Below, piece by piece: positions 39,595 through 52,154 of a DNA stretch of 64,000 nucleotides. The stretch's first letter is position 1; each line of letters starts with the position of its first letter. The DNA lies in contig NZ_SJON01000001.1 in assembly GCF_004331385.1 (NCBI RefSeq), forward strand, positions 248,001-312,000, in the 5' to 3' direction. This stretch comes from Enterobacter quasihormaechei (GTDB lineage Bacteria; Pseudomonadota; Gammaproteobacteria; Enterobacterales; Enterobacteriaceae). A program made the position numbers and the translations under genes. Below the pieces are notes generated by a model that had not been told where the DNA came from, made no database searches, and worked only from the letters and a program-made list of their open reading frames with translations.

Positions 39595-40595
39595 GCGCCA
39601 CCCCCGCGTCTTCGACGTACCAGGAAGATCAGCACCGGCGCGCCGATAAACGCGCTCACCACCGAGACGCGCAGCTCGCCGGGCACCAGCAGGCGGCCCA
39701 GCACGTCGGCAAACAATAGCAGGGCAGGGGTCGCCAGCAGCGTGACCGGCAGCGACCAGCGGTGGTCCGAGCCCACCAGCCAGCGCGCCATGTGCGGCAT
39801 CATCAGGCCGATAAAGGCGATCGGGCCGACCACGGCGGTTGCGCTACCGCTCAGCACGGTGATAGCGAGCAGGCCAGTCAACTGCGTGCGCGCCACGCGG
39901 TTGCCGAGGGCGGTCGCGGTGTCGCTGCCGAGGCTCAGGCTGTTCAGCGACCGGCTTAAACACAGCGCCACGACGGCGGCGATAATGACCGGGATCGCCA
40001 CCACGTTTAAGGTTTCAAGGGTCCGGATATCCAGCGAACCGGCCTGCCAGAAGCGCAGCTGGTCATACACGTCCGGGTTGAGCAGGGCGATACCGCTGGA
40101 CAGACCTTCCAGCACCGCCGCCAGCGCCACGCCTGCCAGGGTTAAGCGTACCGGGCTGAGCTGGCCGCCGCCCTGACTGCCGGTAAACGCCACCACCAGC
40201 GAGGCCGCCAGCGCGCCGCAGAAAGCCATCACCAGCTGTTCAGAGGGCGACGTTAACCCGAACAGCGCTGCGCCGAGCACGATGGCAAAGCTTGCGCCTG
40301 AGTTCACGCCGAGAATACCGGGGTCCGCCAGCGGGTTACGGGTCAGGGTTTGCATCAGCGCACCCGCAAGACCGAGCGCGCCGCCGGCCAGCAGTCCGGC
40401 AAGGGTACGGGGCAGGCGAGCGTCGAGCACGATGGTGCAGTCGGCGCTCTGACAGGTTCCGGAGAGCGCATCGACAATAACGGACGCGGGCAGCGGTTTA
40501 GCGCCGACCAGCAGGCTGAGTGCAATCGCAAGGATTAGCAGTAGCAATAATACGGGCACGGCAATGGCGCGCACCGCAGAAGAGGAAAACGACAT
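39591..40595 (-). CDS. fepD: FepD, ferric enterobactin importer permease
   Basis: This FecCD-family permease has 334 residues, like E. coli FepD. RLPRTLAGLLAGGALGLAGA and the VGPIAFIGLMMPHMARWLVG coupling loop are visible. The ATG at 40595 (MSFSSSAVRAIAVP) fits the family N-terminus better than the in-frame ATG at 40607. It is the first gene of fepDGC, divergent from entS over a Fur box, and its stop overlaps the fepG start. Confidence 0.96.
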   Translation of the reverse strand: MSFSSSAVRAIAVPVLLLLLILAIALSLLVGAKPLPASVIVDALSGTCQSADCTIVLDARLPRTLAGLLAGGALGLAGALMQTLTRNPLADPGILGVNSGASFAIVLGAALFGLTSPSEQLVMAFCGALAASLVVAFTGSQGGGQLSPVRLTLAGVALAAVLEGLSSGIALLNPDVYDQLRFWQAGSLDIRTLETLNVVAIPVIIAAVVALCLSRSLNSLSLGSDTATALGNRVARTQLTGLLAITVLSGSATAVVGPIAFIGLMMPHMARWLVGSDHRWSLPVTLLATPALLLFADVLGRLLVPGELRVSVVSAFIGAPVLIFLVRRRRGGGA

Positions 40596-40612
40596 AGCAA
40601 CATCCATGATTT

Positions 40613-40637
40613 GATAATGATAGTGATTATCGTTATC
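40613..40637. promoter_or_regulatory. Fur box between fepD and entS
   Basis: gataatgatagtgattatcg followed by ttatc is a strong, extended match to the Fur consensus. It lies between the divergent fepDGC and entS. Confidence 0.85.
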
Positions 40638-40703
40638 TATCTTATTTGGCTATGTTAGCATGTGCGCCCATGGAATTGGTAGAAATAGACTCAAGGCCTT
40701 GTC

Positions 40704-41942
40704 ATGAATCAAAAATCCTGGCTGCTTAACCTCAGCCTGCTTAAGACGCACCCGGCGTTTCGCGCCGTCTTTATCGCCCGTTTTATCTCCATTTTGTCCC
40801 TCGGCCTGCTCGGCGTCGCCGTGCCCGTCCAGATCCAGACCATGACGCACTCCAGCTGGCTGGTGGGGTTATCCGTGACCTTAACCGGCGGGGCGATGTT
40901 TATCGGCCTGATGGTCGGCGGCGTGCTGGCGGATCGCTACGAGCGTAAGAAGCTGATCCTGCTGGCGCGCGGCACCTGCGGGGTGGGCTTTATCGGGCTG
41001 TGTCTGAACGCGATGCTGCCGGAGCCGTCGCTGGTGGCGATTTATGCCCTTGGCCTGTGGGACGGTTTTTTCGCCTCGCTCGGCGTGACGGCGCTGCTGG
41101 CGGCGACGCCCGCGCTGGTGGGGCGCGAGAACCTGATGCAGGCGGGGGCGATCACTATGCTCACCGTGCGCCTCGGCTCGGTGATTTCGCCGATGGTCGG
41201 CGGCCTGCTGCTGGCCACCGGCAGCGTGGCGTGGAACTATGGCCTTGCAGCGGCGGGAACCTTTATCACCACGCTGACGCTGCTGCGTCTGCCGATCCTG
41301 CCACCGCCGCCGCAGCCGCGCGAGCACCCGCTGAAGTCGTTAATGGCCGCGATTCGTTTTCTGTTCAGTAACCCGCTGATTGGCGGCATTGCGCTGCTCG
41401 GCGGCCTGCTGACCATGGCGAGCGCCGTGCGCGTGCTTTACCCGGCGCTGGCGGGCGAGTGGCAGATGAGCGCCTCAGAGATTGGTGTGCTGTATGCCGC
41501 CATTCCACTCGGCGCGGCCTGCGGAGCGCTGACCAGCGGTAACCTGGCTCAAAGCGCGCGTCCGGGCTTGATTATGCTGGTGGCGACGCTGGCCTCGTTT
41601 ATCGCCATCGGCTTCTTCAGCCTGATGCCGGTCTGGGCGCTGGGGGTAATGTGTCTGGTGATTTTCGGCTGGCTGAGCGCGGTCAGCTCACTTTTACAGT
41701 ACACCCTGATCCAGACCCAGACGCCGGAAGGGATGCTGGGGCGTATTAACGGCCTGTGGACGGCGCAGAACGTGACGGGCGATGCGATTGGCGCGGCGAT
41801 CCTCGGCGGGCTGGGAGCAATAATGACTCCGGTGGCGTCGGCGAGCAGCAGCGGGTTTGTGTTAGCAATGGTTGGCGCGATCTTACTGGTGACGCTGGTG
41901 GAATTGCGGCGGTTCAGCCCCTGTAGGTCGGGTAAGGCGTAG
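40704..41942 (+). CDS. entS: EntS, enterobactin exporter (MFS)
   Basis: The 412-residue major facilitator has about twelve helices and exports enterobactin over the inner membrane. Family features are [20 protein letters not shown] in the first cytoplasmic loop and [20 protein letters not shown] in the second half. It is divergent from fepD and under the shared Fur box. The final residues CRSGKA and the stop codon are encoded by a REP element, so the C-terminus appears to have been rewritten by repeat insertion; the membrane core is intact. Confidence 0.96.
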   Translation: MNQKSWLLNLSLLKTHPAFRAVFIARFISILSLGLLGVAVPVQIQTMTHSSWLVGLSVTLTGGAMFIGLMVGGVLADRYERKKLILLARGTCGVGFIGLCLNAMLPEPSLVAIYALGLWDGFFASLGVTALLAATPALVGRENLMQAGAITMLTVRLGSVISPMVGGLLLATGSVAWNYGLAAAGTFITTLTLLRLPILPPPPQPREHPLKSLMAAIRFLFSNPLIGGIALLGGLLTMASAVRVLYPALAGEWQMSASEIGVLYAAIPLGAACGALTSGNLAQSARPGLIMLVATLASFIAIGFFSLMPVWALGVMCLVIFGWLSAVSSLLQYTLIQTQTPEGMLGRINGLWTAQNVTGDAIGAAILGGLGAIMTPVASASSSGFVLAMVGAILLVTLVELRRFSPCRSGKA

Positions 41943-41991
41943 CCGCCACCCGACAAAACGCCCGGTGGCGCTGCGCTTACCGGGCCTACGG
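41922..41991. repeat. REP-type repeat pair overlapping the end of entS
   Basis: tgtaggtcgggtaaggcgta and the following gccgccaccc form one arm, and cccggtggcgctgcgcttac with cgggcctac the other. The first arm encodes the last codons and stop of entS. Confidence 0.85.
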
Positions 41992-42003
41992 GGAATGTGC
42001 CAC

Positions 42004-42963
42004 TTATTTAAAAATTGAATCTAAACGCTGTAACACCAACATCGCGCTGTAATAATCCAGGCGGAACGTCTCCGTTCCCAGCGCCCAGACGCGCTTGTTT
42101 TTCACCGACGGTAAATGCGCCAGCAGCGGGTTGGCGTAAATCGCATTCACGTCTTTCTCGTCGCCGGCAAACACGAACAGCCCTTCGCCGTTCAGCCCCG
42201 TCGCCAGGTTTTCTCCACCCAGCTGAATAATGTCGTGACGCTTGCCCTGGCTTTTTGAGGTGTGCAGCCCATCGGGTAACGTCGCCAGCGTAAAGCCCAG
42301 CTGGTGTAACAGCTTGCCCTGCGCCGATTCTGTCGTCCACAGGTTCGCCGTGTGCGCAGCGGCGGTGTAGACGATGGCATTCACCGGCTGCGGCGGCAGT
42401 TTCATCTGCTGTTTTACCTGCCCGAGCTGTTTGTCGAATGCGGCGATGCGTTCAGCGGCCTGTTTTTCATGCCCGGTCATCGTGCCCAGCTGGGTCAGCA
42501 GTTCCTGCCAGCTTTTGTCGTCGTAATTGATGATAAGCGTCGGGGCGATGGCGGAGAGCTGATCGTAGAGCGCCAGCGCGGAATCCCCGCCGGTGGCGCT
42601 GATTAGAATCAGGTCCGGCATCTGGGCGGCCACCGCTTCGGCGCTTGGCTCGCCGATATACAGCCGGGCAACTTTGCGCTGTTTCGCGATATCGCCCCAC
42701 TGGCGCAGGAACCCCTGCGCATCCGCCACGCGGTTGTTGGGCGTGGTCGCTCCGCTGGCAATGACCGGCGCGTCAATGGCCAGCAGGGAGCCGGTTAAGG
42801 TCACGCTGGTGGAGACAATGCGCGTCGGCTTGCTCTCAAGCGTGTGCACGCCGCGGCTGTCGGTGACCTGGCGCGGCCAGTCGTCGGCGGCGGCTGAGGT
42901 TAGTCCTAAAACAAAAAGTCCTGTCAGAAGAAGGGCATTGCGGCAAACGGCAGCGATTTTCAC
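42004..42963 (-). CDS. fepB: FepB, periplasmic ferric enterobactin-binding protein
   Basis: The 319-residue cluster A-II binding protein has a signal peptide cleaved near SAAA-DDW (about residue 26). It carries the family segments [39 protein letters not shown] and [12 protein letters not shown]. It hands ferric enterobactin to FepDGC. The start is GTG at 42963, with AGGATG upstream on the minus strand. It is divergent from entC, with Fur boxes in the 188-bp gap. Confidence 0.95.
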   Translation of the reverse strand: MKIAAVCRNALLLTGLFVLGLTSAAADDWPRQVTDSRGVHTLESKPTRIVSTSVTLTGSLLAIDAPVIASGATTPNNRVADAQGFLRQWGDIAKQRKVARLYIGEPSAEAVAAQMPDLILISATGGDSALALYDQLSAIAPTLIINYDDKSWQELLTQLGTMTGHEKQAAERIAAFDKQLGQVKQQMKLPPQPVNAIVYTAAAHTANLWTTESAQGKLLHQLGFTLATLPDGLHTSKSQGKRHDIIQLGGENLATGLNGEGLFVFAGDEKDVNAIYANPLLAHLPSVKNKRVWALGTETFRLDYYSAMLVLQRLDSIFK

Positions 42964-42988
42964 AGAGCGGCATCCTGTTTTTATTGAA

Positions 42989-43123
42989 GATAATGCTTCT
43001 CATTTTCATGGTTGCCGGGAAGGGATGCAAGCGTTTGTCGCACAAGTTAATGGCCCGACGGTTGACAGCGGCGCGCTGTGGGATTAGGTTAGCCGACGAA
43101 AATATAAATGATAATCATTATTG
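42989..43123. promoter_or_regulatory. Two Fur boxes in the fepB-entC divergent promoter region
   Basis: aaatgataatcattattg (from 43106) is a near-perfect Fur site close to entC. gataatgcttctcattttca (42989-43008) is a weaker site close to fepB. Two operators for two divergent promoters is the known arrangement. Confidence 0.85.
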
Positions 43124-43151
43124 CTTCTTTTATCATTTTAAGGAGGATGAT

Positions 43152-44327
<1,176 letters not shown>

Positions 44328-44336
44328 GGAATACCC

Positions 44337-45947
44337 ATGACCATCCCTTTTACCCGCTGGCCTGAGGATTTTGCCCGCCGCTACCGTGAAAAAGGCTACT
44401 GGCAGGATCTGCCCCTGACCCACATCCTGACGGACCATGCGCAAAGCGATGCGGTCGCGATTATCGACGGCGATCGCCACATCACCTACCGCGCGTTTAA
44501 TGAGGCTGTGACGAATCTGGCGTCTGCCCTCCAGTCGCAGGGGCTGCATCGCGGTGAGACCGCACTGGTGCAGCTCGGCAACGTGGCCGAGTTTTACATC
44601 ACTTTCTTTGCGCTGCTGCAAATTGGCGTCGCGCCGGTCAACGCGCTCTTTAGCCATCAACGCAGCGAACTGAACGCCTACGCGGTGCAGATCAAACCCG
44701 CCGTGCTGATTGCCGATCGCGACCACGCCCTGTTCGCGGACGACGAATTTCTCAATACGTTTATCGACGAGCATCGCTCGGTGCGCGGGGTACTGCTGCG
44801 TGGCGATCGGGGCGATCGCGCGCTGGAAGCGGCGATTGCCCGTCCGGCGGATAATTTTATCCCTAACCCGACGCCCGCCGACGAAGTGGCGTTCTTCCAG
44901 CTCTCCGGCGGCAGCACCGGCACGCCGAAGCTGATCCCGCGTACGCATAACGACTACGACTACAGCATCCGTCGCAGCAACGAAATCTGCGGTATCACTG
45001 CGCAGACCCGCTATCTGAACGCGCTTCCCGCAGCGCACAACTACGCCATGAGCTCGCCAGGATCGTTAGGTGTGTTCACGGCGGGCGGTTGCGTGGTGCT
45101 GGCGAACGATCCGAGCGCCACGCTCTGCTTCCCGCTGATTGAACAGCATCAGGTTAACGTGACCTCGCTGGTACCGCCGGCGGTCAGCCTGTGGTTGCAG
45201 GCGATTGCTGAAGGGGCGGGCAACGCCCAGCTTGCGTCGCTGAAGCTGCTCCAGGTAGGCGGCGCACGGCTCTCCGCCACGCTCGCAGCGCGTATCCCGG
45301 CGGAAATCGGCTGCCAGCTGCAACAGGTGTTTGGCATGGCGGAGGGGCTGGTGAACTACACCGCCCTCGACGATGCGCCGGAACGCATCATCAACACTCA
45401 GGGCCGCCCAATGTGCCCTGATGACGAGGTGTGGGTGGCGGACGAGGACGGCAATCCGCTCCCGCGCGGGGAAGTCGGACGTTTGATGACGCGCGGCCCG
45501 TACACCTTCCGCGGCTACTTCAACAGCCCGGAGCACAACGCCAGCGCCTTTGATGCCAACGGTTTTTACTGCTCCGGCGATCTGATCGCCATCGACGAGC
45601 AGGGGTACATCACCGTGCAGGGGCGCGAGAAAGATCAGATCAACCGCGGTGGCGAAAAGATTGCCGCCGAAGAGATTGAAAACCTGCTGCTGCGCCACGA
45701 AGCGGTGATCCACGCCGCGCTGGTGAGCATGGAGGACAGCCTGCTGGGCGAAAAAAGCTGTGCGTATCTGGTGGTGAAACAACCCCTGCGCGCGGTTGAG
45801 GTGCGCCGCTTCCTGCGCGAGCAGGGCGTTGCCGAATTTAAGCTGCCGGACCGCGTGGAGAGCGTGGATGCGCTTCCGCTCACGCCGGTCGGCAAAGTTG
45901 ATAAGAAACAGTTGCGCCTGTGGCTTGCTGAACGCGCCCGGGGCTGA
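44337..45947 (+). CDS. entE: EntE, 2,3-dihydroxybenzoate-AMP ligase
   Basis: The 536-residue stand-alone adenylation enzyme activates 2,3-dihydroxybenzoate with ATP and loads it on the EntB carrier domain. Visible motifs are the P-loop-like [29 protein letters not shown], the late [24 protein letters not shown] hinge and the catalytic lysine in [12 protein letters not shown]. It starts 9 bp after entC, and entB follows after a 10-bp gap. Confidence 0.97.
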   Translation: MTIPFTRWPEDFARRYREKGYWQDLPLTHILTDHAQSDAVAIIDGDRHITYRAFNEAVTNLASALQSQGLHRGETALVQLGNVAEFYITFFALLQIGVAPVNALFSHQRSELNAYAVQIKPAVLIADRDHALFADDEFLNTFIDEHRSVRGVLLRGDRGDRALEAAIARPADNFIPNPTPADEVAFFQLSGGSTGTPKLIPRTHNDYDYSIRRSNEICGITAQTRYLNALPAAHNYAMSSPGSLGVFTAGGCVVLANDPSATLCFPLIEQHQVNVTSLVPPAVSLWLQAIAEGAGNAQLASLKLLQVGGARLSATLAARIPAEIGCQLQQVFGMAEGLVNYTALDDAPERIINTQGRPMCPDDEVWVADEDGNPLPRGEVGRLMTRGPYTFRGYFNSPEHNASAFDANGFYCSGDLIAIDEQGYITVQGREKDQINRGGEKIAAEEIENLLLRHEAVIHAALVSMEDSLLGEKSCAYLVVKQPLRAVEVRRFLREQGVAEFKLPDRVESVDALPLTPVGKVDKKQLRLWLAERARG

Positions 45948-45957
45948 GGAACAGAGA

Positions 45958-46811
45958 ATGGCCATTCCAAAATTAACCGCTTACGCGCTGCCAACCGCCG
46001 CAGAGCTGCCGACCAACAAGGTGAACTGGGCGTTTGAGCCGGAGCGCGCCGCGCTGCTGATCCACGATATGCAGGAGTATTTCCTGAACTTCTGGGGCGA
46101 AAATAGCGACATGATGCAGCAGGTGGTGGCGAACATCGCAAAACTGCGCGCGTACTGCAAAGAACACAATATCCCGGTGTACTACACCGCGCAGCCGAAA
46201 GAGCAGAGCGATGAAGACCGTGCCCTGCTGAACGACATGTGGGGGCCGGGGCTGACCCGCTCGCCGGAGCAGCAGCGCATCGTGGCTGAACTGGCGCCGG
46301 ACGAAGCGGACACCGTGCTGGTGAAGTGGCGCTACAGCGCATTTCACCGCTCGCCGCTGGAGCAGATGCTGAAAGAGACCGGCCGCAACCAGCTGCTGAT
46401 TACCGGCGTGTATGCCCACATCGGCTGCATGACCACCGCCACCGACGCCTTTATGCGCGATATCAAGCCGTTCTTTATCGCCGATGCGCTGGCGGACTTC
46501 ACCCGTGACGAGCACCTGATGTCGCTGAAATACGTGGCAGGACGTTCGGGCCGCGTGGTGATGACCGACGAGCTGCTGCCGTCCGTTCCGGCAACGAAAG
46601 CCGCGCTGCGTGAGCTGATCCTGCCGCTGCTGGACGAGTCCGACGAGCCGATGGATGACGAAAACCTGATCGACTACGGTCTGGATTCAGTGCGCATGAT
46701 GGCGCTGGCCGCCCGCTGGCGGAAGGTGCACGGCGACATCGACTTCGTGATGCTGGCGAAAAATCCGACCCTCGACGCCTGGTGGGCGCTGCTCTCCCGT
46801 GAGGTGAAGTG

Positions 46812-46812
<1 letters not shown>
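45958..46812 (+). CDS. entB: EntB, isochorismatase / aryl carrier protein
   Basis: The bifunctional protein has 284 residues. Residues 1-205 form an isochorismatase (LLIHDMQEYFLNFW, WRYSAFHRSPLEQML, GVYAHIGCMTTATDAFM) that makes 2,3-dihydro-2,3-dihydroxybenzoate. Residues about 210-284 form the aryl carrier domain, with Ser244 in DYGLDSVRMM modified by EntD. The ATG at 45958 was chosen over the frame that runs back into entE. Its stop overlaps the entA start (TGATG). Confidence 0.96.
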
Positions 46813-47980
<1,168 letters not shown>

Positions 47981-48129
47981 GTCATTCAGCTGAAAGTGAT
48001 CGGCTTAACACTGTAGTGTAAATCTCTGGTTTGACCACGCATTATTGCGTTTCAAAGTTGTTAAATTTTATCCGTTGTTCTAGAAACAAAATGTAACATC
48101 TCACTGTTTCACAACAACGGATAACAGCT

Positions 48130-50235
48130 ATGAACAACTCAGGGAAATACCTTACGTGGGCGGCGCTCTCCGTTGTGGGAGCCTTTGCCTTGGGCTACAT
48201 CGCCCTCAATCGGGGGGAGCAGATCAATGCGCTCTGGATCGTCGTCGCCTCCGTCTGCATTTATCTCATCGCGTACCGTTTTTATGGCCGCTATATCGCA
48301 AAGACGGTACTGGGCGTAGACGGCACGCGCATGACGCCTGCCGTTCGCCACAACGATGGTCTGGACTACGTGCCGACCGATAAAAAAGTGCTGTTCGGTC
48401 ACCATTTCGCGGCGATTGCTGGTGCAGGCCCGCTGGTGGGGCCGGTGCTGGCGGCGCAGATGGGCTACCTTCCGGGGATGATCTGGATCCTCGCGGGGGT
48501 GGTGCTGGCGGGCGCGGTGCAGGACTTTATGGTGCTGTTCGTCTCCACCCGTCGCGACGGTCGTTCGCTGGGCGAGCTGGTGAAAGAGGAGATGGGCGCG
48601 ACCGCCGGGGTCATCGCGCTGGTGGCGACCTTTATGATCATGGTGATCATCCTCGCGGTGCTGGCGATGATCGTGGTGAAAGCGCTGACCCACAGCCCGT
48701 GGGGAACCTACACCGTCGCCTTTACCATTCCACTGGCGCTGTTCATGGGGATCTACATTCGCTACCTGCGGCCCGGGCGCATTGGTGAAGTCTCTGTCAT
48801 TGGCCTGGTATTCCTGGTATTTGCGATTATCTCCGGCGGCTGGGTGGCGGAAAGCCCGACCTGGGCACCGTTCTTCGACTTTACCGGCGTGCAGCTGACC
48901 TGGATGCTGGTAGGCTACGGCTTTGTGGCGGCGGTGCTGCCGGTGTGGCTGCTGCTGGCCCCGCGCGATTACCTCTCAACCTTCCTGAAAATCGGTACTA
49001 TCGTCGGGCTGGCCATCGGCATTCTGATTATGCGCCCGACCCTGACCATGCCTGCGCTGACCAAGTTCATCGACGGCACCGGCCCGGTCTGGACCGGCAA
49101 CCTGTTCCCGTTCCTGTTTATCACCATCGCCTGCGGCGCGGTGTCCGGCTTCCACGCCCTGATTGCCTCCGGGACCACGCCGAAGATGCTGGCCAACGAG
49201 AATCAGGCCTGCCTGATTGGCTACGGCGGCATGCTGATGGAGTCCTTCGTGGCGATTATGGCGCTGGTCTCGGCCTGCATTATTGATCCGGGCGTGTACT
49301 TTGCGATGAACAGCCCGATGGCGGTGCTGGCCCCGGCCGGCACCGTTGACGTGGTCGCCTCTGCCGCGCAGGTGGTGAGCGGCTGGGGCTTTGCCATTAC
49401 CCCGGAAACGCTGACGCATATCGCCAATGAGGTGGGCGAGCAGTCAATTATCTCCCGCGCGGGCGGGGCGCCGACGCTGGCGGTGGGCATGGCCTACATC
49501 CTGCACGGCGCGCTGGGCGGGCTGATGGACGTCTCGTTCTGGTATCACTTCGCCATTCTGTTCGAGGCGCTGTTTATCCTGACGGCGGTGGATGCGGGTA
49601 CGCGTGCGGCGCGCTTTATGCTCCAGGATCTGCTGGGGGTGATCTCGCCAAACCTGAAGCGGACCGATTCGCTCCCGGCTAACCTGCTGGCGACGGCGCT
49701 GTGCGTGCTGGCGTGGGGCTACTTCCTGCATCAGGGCGTGGTCGATCCGCTGGGCGGGATCAACACCCTGTGGCCGCTGTTCGGTATCGCCAACCAGATG
49801 CTGGCGGGTATGGCGCTGATGCTCTGCGCGGTGGTGCTGTTCAAGATGAAGCGCCAGCGTTACGCGTGGGTGGCGCTGGTGCCAACCGCGTGGCTGCTGA
49901 TCTGTACCCTGACGGCGGGCTGGCAAAAAGCCTTCAGCCCGGACAACAAGGTGGGCTTCCTGGCCATCGCCAACAAGTTCCAGGCGATGATCGACAGCGG
50001 TAAGATACCGGCGCAGTACACCGAATCGCAACTGTCGCAGCTGGTGTTCAACAACCGTCTGGATGCCGGGCTGACTATCTTCTTTATGGTGGTGGTTGTG
50101 GTGCTGGCGTTGTATTCTCTGAAAACCGCGCTGGCGGCGCTGAAGGTCGACACGCCGACGGCGAAAGAGACGCCGTACGAGCCCATGCCTGAAAACCTGG
50201 ACGAGATTGTGACCCAGGCGAAAGGGGCGCATTAA
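48130..50235 (+). CDS. cstA: CstA, peptide/pyruvate transporter induced by carbon starvation
   Basis: The 701-residue integral membrane protein of the CstA family has some 16-18 helices. It begins [23 protein letters not shown] and contains the conserved [26 protein letters not shown] and [14 protein letters not shown]. In E. coli CstA helps take up peptides and pyruvate during starvation. It lies 149 bp after entH, as in E. coli; I could not place a convincing CRP site in the gap. ybdD follows on the same strand. Confidence 0.96.
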   Translation: MNNSGKYLTWAALSVVGAFALGYIALNRGEQINALWIVVASVCIYLIAYRFYGRYIAKTVLGVDGTRMTPAVRHNDGLDYVPTDKKVLFGHHFAAIAGAGPLVGPVLAAQMGYLPGMIWILAGVVLAGAVQDFMVLFVSTRRDGRSLGELVKEEMGATAGVIALVATFMIMVIILAVLAMIVVKALTHSPWGTYTVAFTIPLALFMGIYIRYLRPGRIGEVSVIGLVFLVFAIISGGWVAESPTWAPFFDFTGVQLTWMLVGYGFVAAVLPVWLLLAPRDYLSTFLKIGTIVGLAIGILIMRPTLTMPALTKFIDGTGPVWTGNLFPFLFITIACGAVSGFHALIASGTTPKMLANENQACLIGYGGMLMESFVAIMALVSACIIDPGVYFAMNSPMAVLAPAGTVDVVASAAQVVSGWGFAITPETLTHIANEVGEQSIISRAGGAPTLAVGMAYILHGALGGLMDVSFWYHFAILFEALFILTAVDAGTRAARFMLQDLLGVISPNLKRTDSLPANLLATALCVLAWGYFLHQGVVDPLGGINTLWPLFGIANQMLAGMALMLCAVVLFKMKRQRYAWVALVPTAWLLICTLTAGWQKAFSPDNKVGFLAIANKFQAMIDSGKIPAQYTESQLSQLVFNNRLDAGLTIFFMVVVVVLALYSLKTALAALKVDTPTAKETPYEPMPENLDEIVTQAKGAH

Positions 50236-50242
50236 CCTGTGT

Positions 50243-50273
50243 GCCGGGTGGCGCTAGCGCTTACCCGGCCTAC
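50243..50273. repeat. Single REP-type repeat between cstA and ybdD
   Basis: gccgggtggcgctagcgctt followed by acccggcctac forms one hairpin in the 59-bp gap. It separates two genes that act together and may set their relative expression. Confidence 0.8.
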
Positions 50274-50294
50274 ATTTTCAGTGAGACCAGAATG

Positions 50295-50492
50295 ATGTTC
50301 GACACCCTCTCCAAAGCAGGTAAATACCTGGGACAGGCCGCCAAAATGATGATTGGCGTGCCGGATTACGACAACTACGTCGAGCATATGCGCGTCAACC
50401 ACCCGGACCAGACGCCAATGACGTACGAAGCGTTTTTCCGCGACCGCCAGGACGCCCGCTACGGCGGCAAGGGCGGGGCGAAGTGCTGTTAA
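50295..50492 (+). CDS. ybdD: YbdD/YjiX-family small protein
   Basis: The 65-residue protein [19 protein letters not shown]... is nearly identical in form to E. coli YbdD and ends in the conserved CC (GGKGGAKCC). Family members accompany CstA-type carriers and seem to be needed for transport. Two adjacent ATGs (50292, 50295) are possible; the second gives the E. coli start. An open frame reaching back through the REP element is not real. Its stop overlaps the end of the antitoxin gene on the other strand by 4 bp. Confidence 0.93.
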   Translation: MFDTLSKAGKYLGQAAKMMIGVPDYDNYVEHMRVNHPDQTPMTYEAFFRDRQDARYGGKGGAKCC

Positions 50493-50893
50493 CCCTCTTT
50501 TGGTAAATAGAGGCTGATCTGCTCCTGTTTACAGCCGTAGATTGCCGCCAGCTTTTCGCGGGTGCGCTTTTGCGGGCGGGAGTCCAGCGCTTCAAGCTGT
50601 GACACGGCGGACTGGGTGATGCCGAGTTTTTCCGCCACCTCCTGCTGGGACATGCCGCGCAGAATGCGCCACGCGGCCTGTAGGCTGACGTTCTCGTTAT
50701 GCATGACGTCGCATACTTCTCCGGGTAATTCCACGTCATCATAGCAATCGTGTTCGACTTCGATATCCTCCAGATCCTCATCGGTTTCGTCGTCGATCTC
50801 TGCCATCTGTAAGCACATACGAAAGTATTCGTGATAGGGCATGACCACGAACTGTGTTTTTCCGTTATCGTCCTTAATTAGCTGAACAGCCAT
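50489..50893 (-). CDS. XRE-family antitoxin / repressor
   Basis: The 134-residue protein has an N-terminal region [23 protein letters not shown] and a very acidic middle ([16 protein letters not shown]). The C-terminal HTH is [21 protein letters not shown], followed by a capping helix. It follows the toxin gene with a 20-bp overlap, the reversed gene order of HigBA-type modules, where the antitoxin binds the toxin and represses the promoter. The start at 50893 was chosen because the longer frame would enter the toxin gene without a ribosome site. Confidence 0.85.
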   Translation of the reverse strand: MAVQLIKDDNGKTQFVVMPYHEYFRMCLQMAEIDDETDEDLEDIEVEHDCYDDVELPGEVCDVMHNENVSLQAAWRILRGMSQQEVAEKLGITQSAVSQLEALDSRPQKRTREKLAAIYGCKQEQISLYLPKEG

Positions 50894-51170
50894 AGGTGGC
50901 TTTCTCCTCGTGCAGGTAAGTTGTTGATGTTCTGCGCTTGACGGCCAAAACATAACAATGGGTATTGGGATTGTCCCGAAGTGTAATCAGGATGCGGTAT
51001 TCGCCAACGCGTAGCCGGAAATGATTTTCTGTCGCCGATATTTTTTTGATATCGGGCCGGGGAGCTGAACGATCGTCCAGTTCAGCAAGTTTTGCTTTGA
51101 TTCTTCGCTGATATCGGCCATCAATTTTGGAAAGCTCTTTCTTTGCATTCTTTGACCACACAATCTTCAT
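50874..51170 (-). CDS. RelE/ParE-superfamily toxin
   Basis: The 98-residue basic protein starts MKIVWSKNAKKELSKIDGRYQRRIKAKL, the usual front helices of the fold. It continues with DIKKISATENHFRLRVGEYRILI, where the arginine-rich strands are typical of the active surface, and VLAVKRRTSTTYL at the end. It could cleave ribosome-bound mRNA (RelE/HigB) or target gyrase (ParE); sequence alone does not decide. It forms a two-gene operon with the antitoxin. Confidence 0.87.
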   Translation of the reverse strand: MKIVWSKNAKKELSKIDGRYQRRIKAKLAELDDRSAPRPDIKKISATENHFRLRVGEYRILITLRDNPNTHCYVLAVKRRTSTTYLHEEKATYGCSAN

Positions 51171-51314
51171 CCGTACCTCCACTGTACGCCCACACAAAAC
51201 ACAAGGAAATAATAAGACTATTAGATAAATTCCGAATTTCTTATGGGGTACTGTAGAGCGGACAAAAAGCGGGAGAAAGCGGCAAAACGCGAACCGTCGA
51301 GGCGGCTCGGAAAC

Positions 51315-51336
51315 GCCTCTGCCGGACGACAGAGGC
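51315..51336 (-). terminator. Probable terminator of the SDR gene
   Basis: gcctctg-ccggacga-cagaggc is a 7-bp perfect stem, just past the SDR stop at 51354 when read on the minus strand, and is followed there by gtttcc. The T-run is weak. Confidence 0.5.
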
Positions 51337-51353
51337 TTGCAGGAAAATTGCGA

Positions 51354-52097
51354 TCAGGCGTTCAAACCGCCGTCCACGTCCAGACCGGTACCGGATATTT
51401 GCCCGGCTGCCGGGCTGGCGAGGAAGGTGACCGCCGCCGCGACGTCTTCCGGCTGGCCGTAATGACCCAAAGCAATAAGCTGACGCTGTGAGTCAGCCTG
51501 TTCCCCGTCTTCCGGGTTCATGTCGCTGTTGGTCGGGCCGGGGTGCACCAGGTTCACGGTAATTCCGCGTGGGCCAAGATCGCGGGCCAGACCGCGGGTC
51601 AGGGAGTTAAGAGCAGATTTGGTCATTGAGTAGACCGCAATCCCCGGCTGTGCCACGCGGTTCGCCAGACAGCTGCCTATGTTGATGATGCGCCCGCCGT
51701 CTGACATGTGCACCAGCGCTTCCTGAATGGCGATCACCACGCCGCGGATATTGACGTTGATGAGGGCGTCGATGTCCGCCAGGGTCATGGATTCCAGCGG
51801 GCCGCCGCGCGCAATGCCGGCGTTATTGACCAGAATATCCAGTCCACCAAGGGAGCGCGCCGCCTGCGTGACCGCATCCTGAATCGCCTGCGCGCTGGCG
51901 CTGTCCGCCTGAATGGCCTCGCCGTGCCGCCCCAGGGCCTTAATCTCATCGACGACCGCCTGGGCTTTATCGGCGGATTTTTCGTAGGTGATAACCACAT
52001 CAGCACCGGCGCGCGCCAGCGACAGCGCAATCGCCCGGCCCAGCCCACGACTGGCGCCGGTAACCAGCGCCTTTTTACCTGTTAAATCGATCTGCAT
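51354..52097 (-). CDS. Short-chain dehydrogenase/reductase of unknown substrate
   Basis: The 247-residue classical SDR has the cofactor motif TGASRGLGRAIAL, NNAGIARGG, the catalytic serine in INIGSCLAN and YSMTKSALN, with the C-terminal GLDVDGGLNA. It resembles 3-oxoacyl-ACP reductase-like and BdcA-like proteins, and the exact reaction cannot be told. It is a single gene, 57 bp from the end of hcxA on the same strand, and could be read as an operon with it. Confidence 0.85.
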   Translation of the reverse strand: MQIDLTGKKALVTGASRGLGRAIALSLARAGADVVITYEKSADKAQAVVDEIKALGRHGEAIQADSASAQAIQDAVTQAARSLGGLDILVNNAGIARGGPLESMTLADIDALINVNIRGVVIAIQEALVHMSDGGRIINIGSCLANRVAQPGIAVYSMTKSALNSLTRGLARDLGPRGITVNLVHPGPTNSDMNPEDGEQADSQRQLIALGHYGQPEDVAAAVTFLASPAAGQISGTGLDVDGGLNA

Positions 52098-52154
52098 GAT
52101 GACCTCGTTACGAGAGTGGTGAGAATCATCATTAGGTATAGCCCGTCGGCGCGA

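Noticed and set aside
48085-48110. Possible CRP site before cstA
   Set aside because: atgtaacatctcact has half-sites with the wrong spacing for TGTGA-N6-TCACA.
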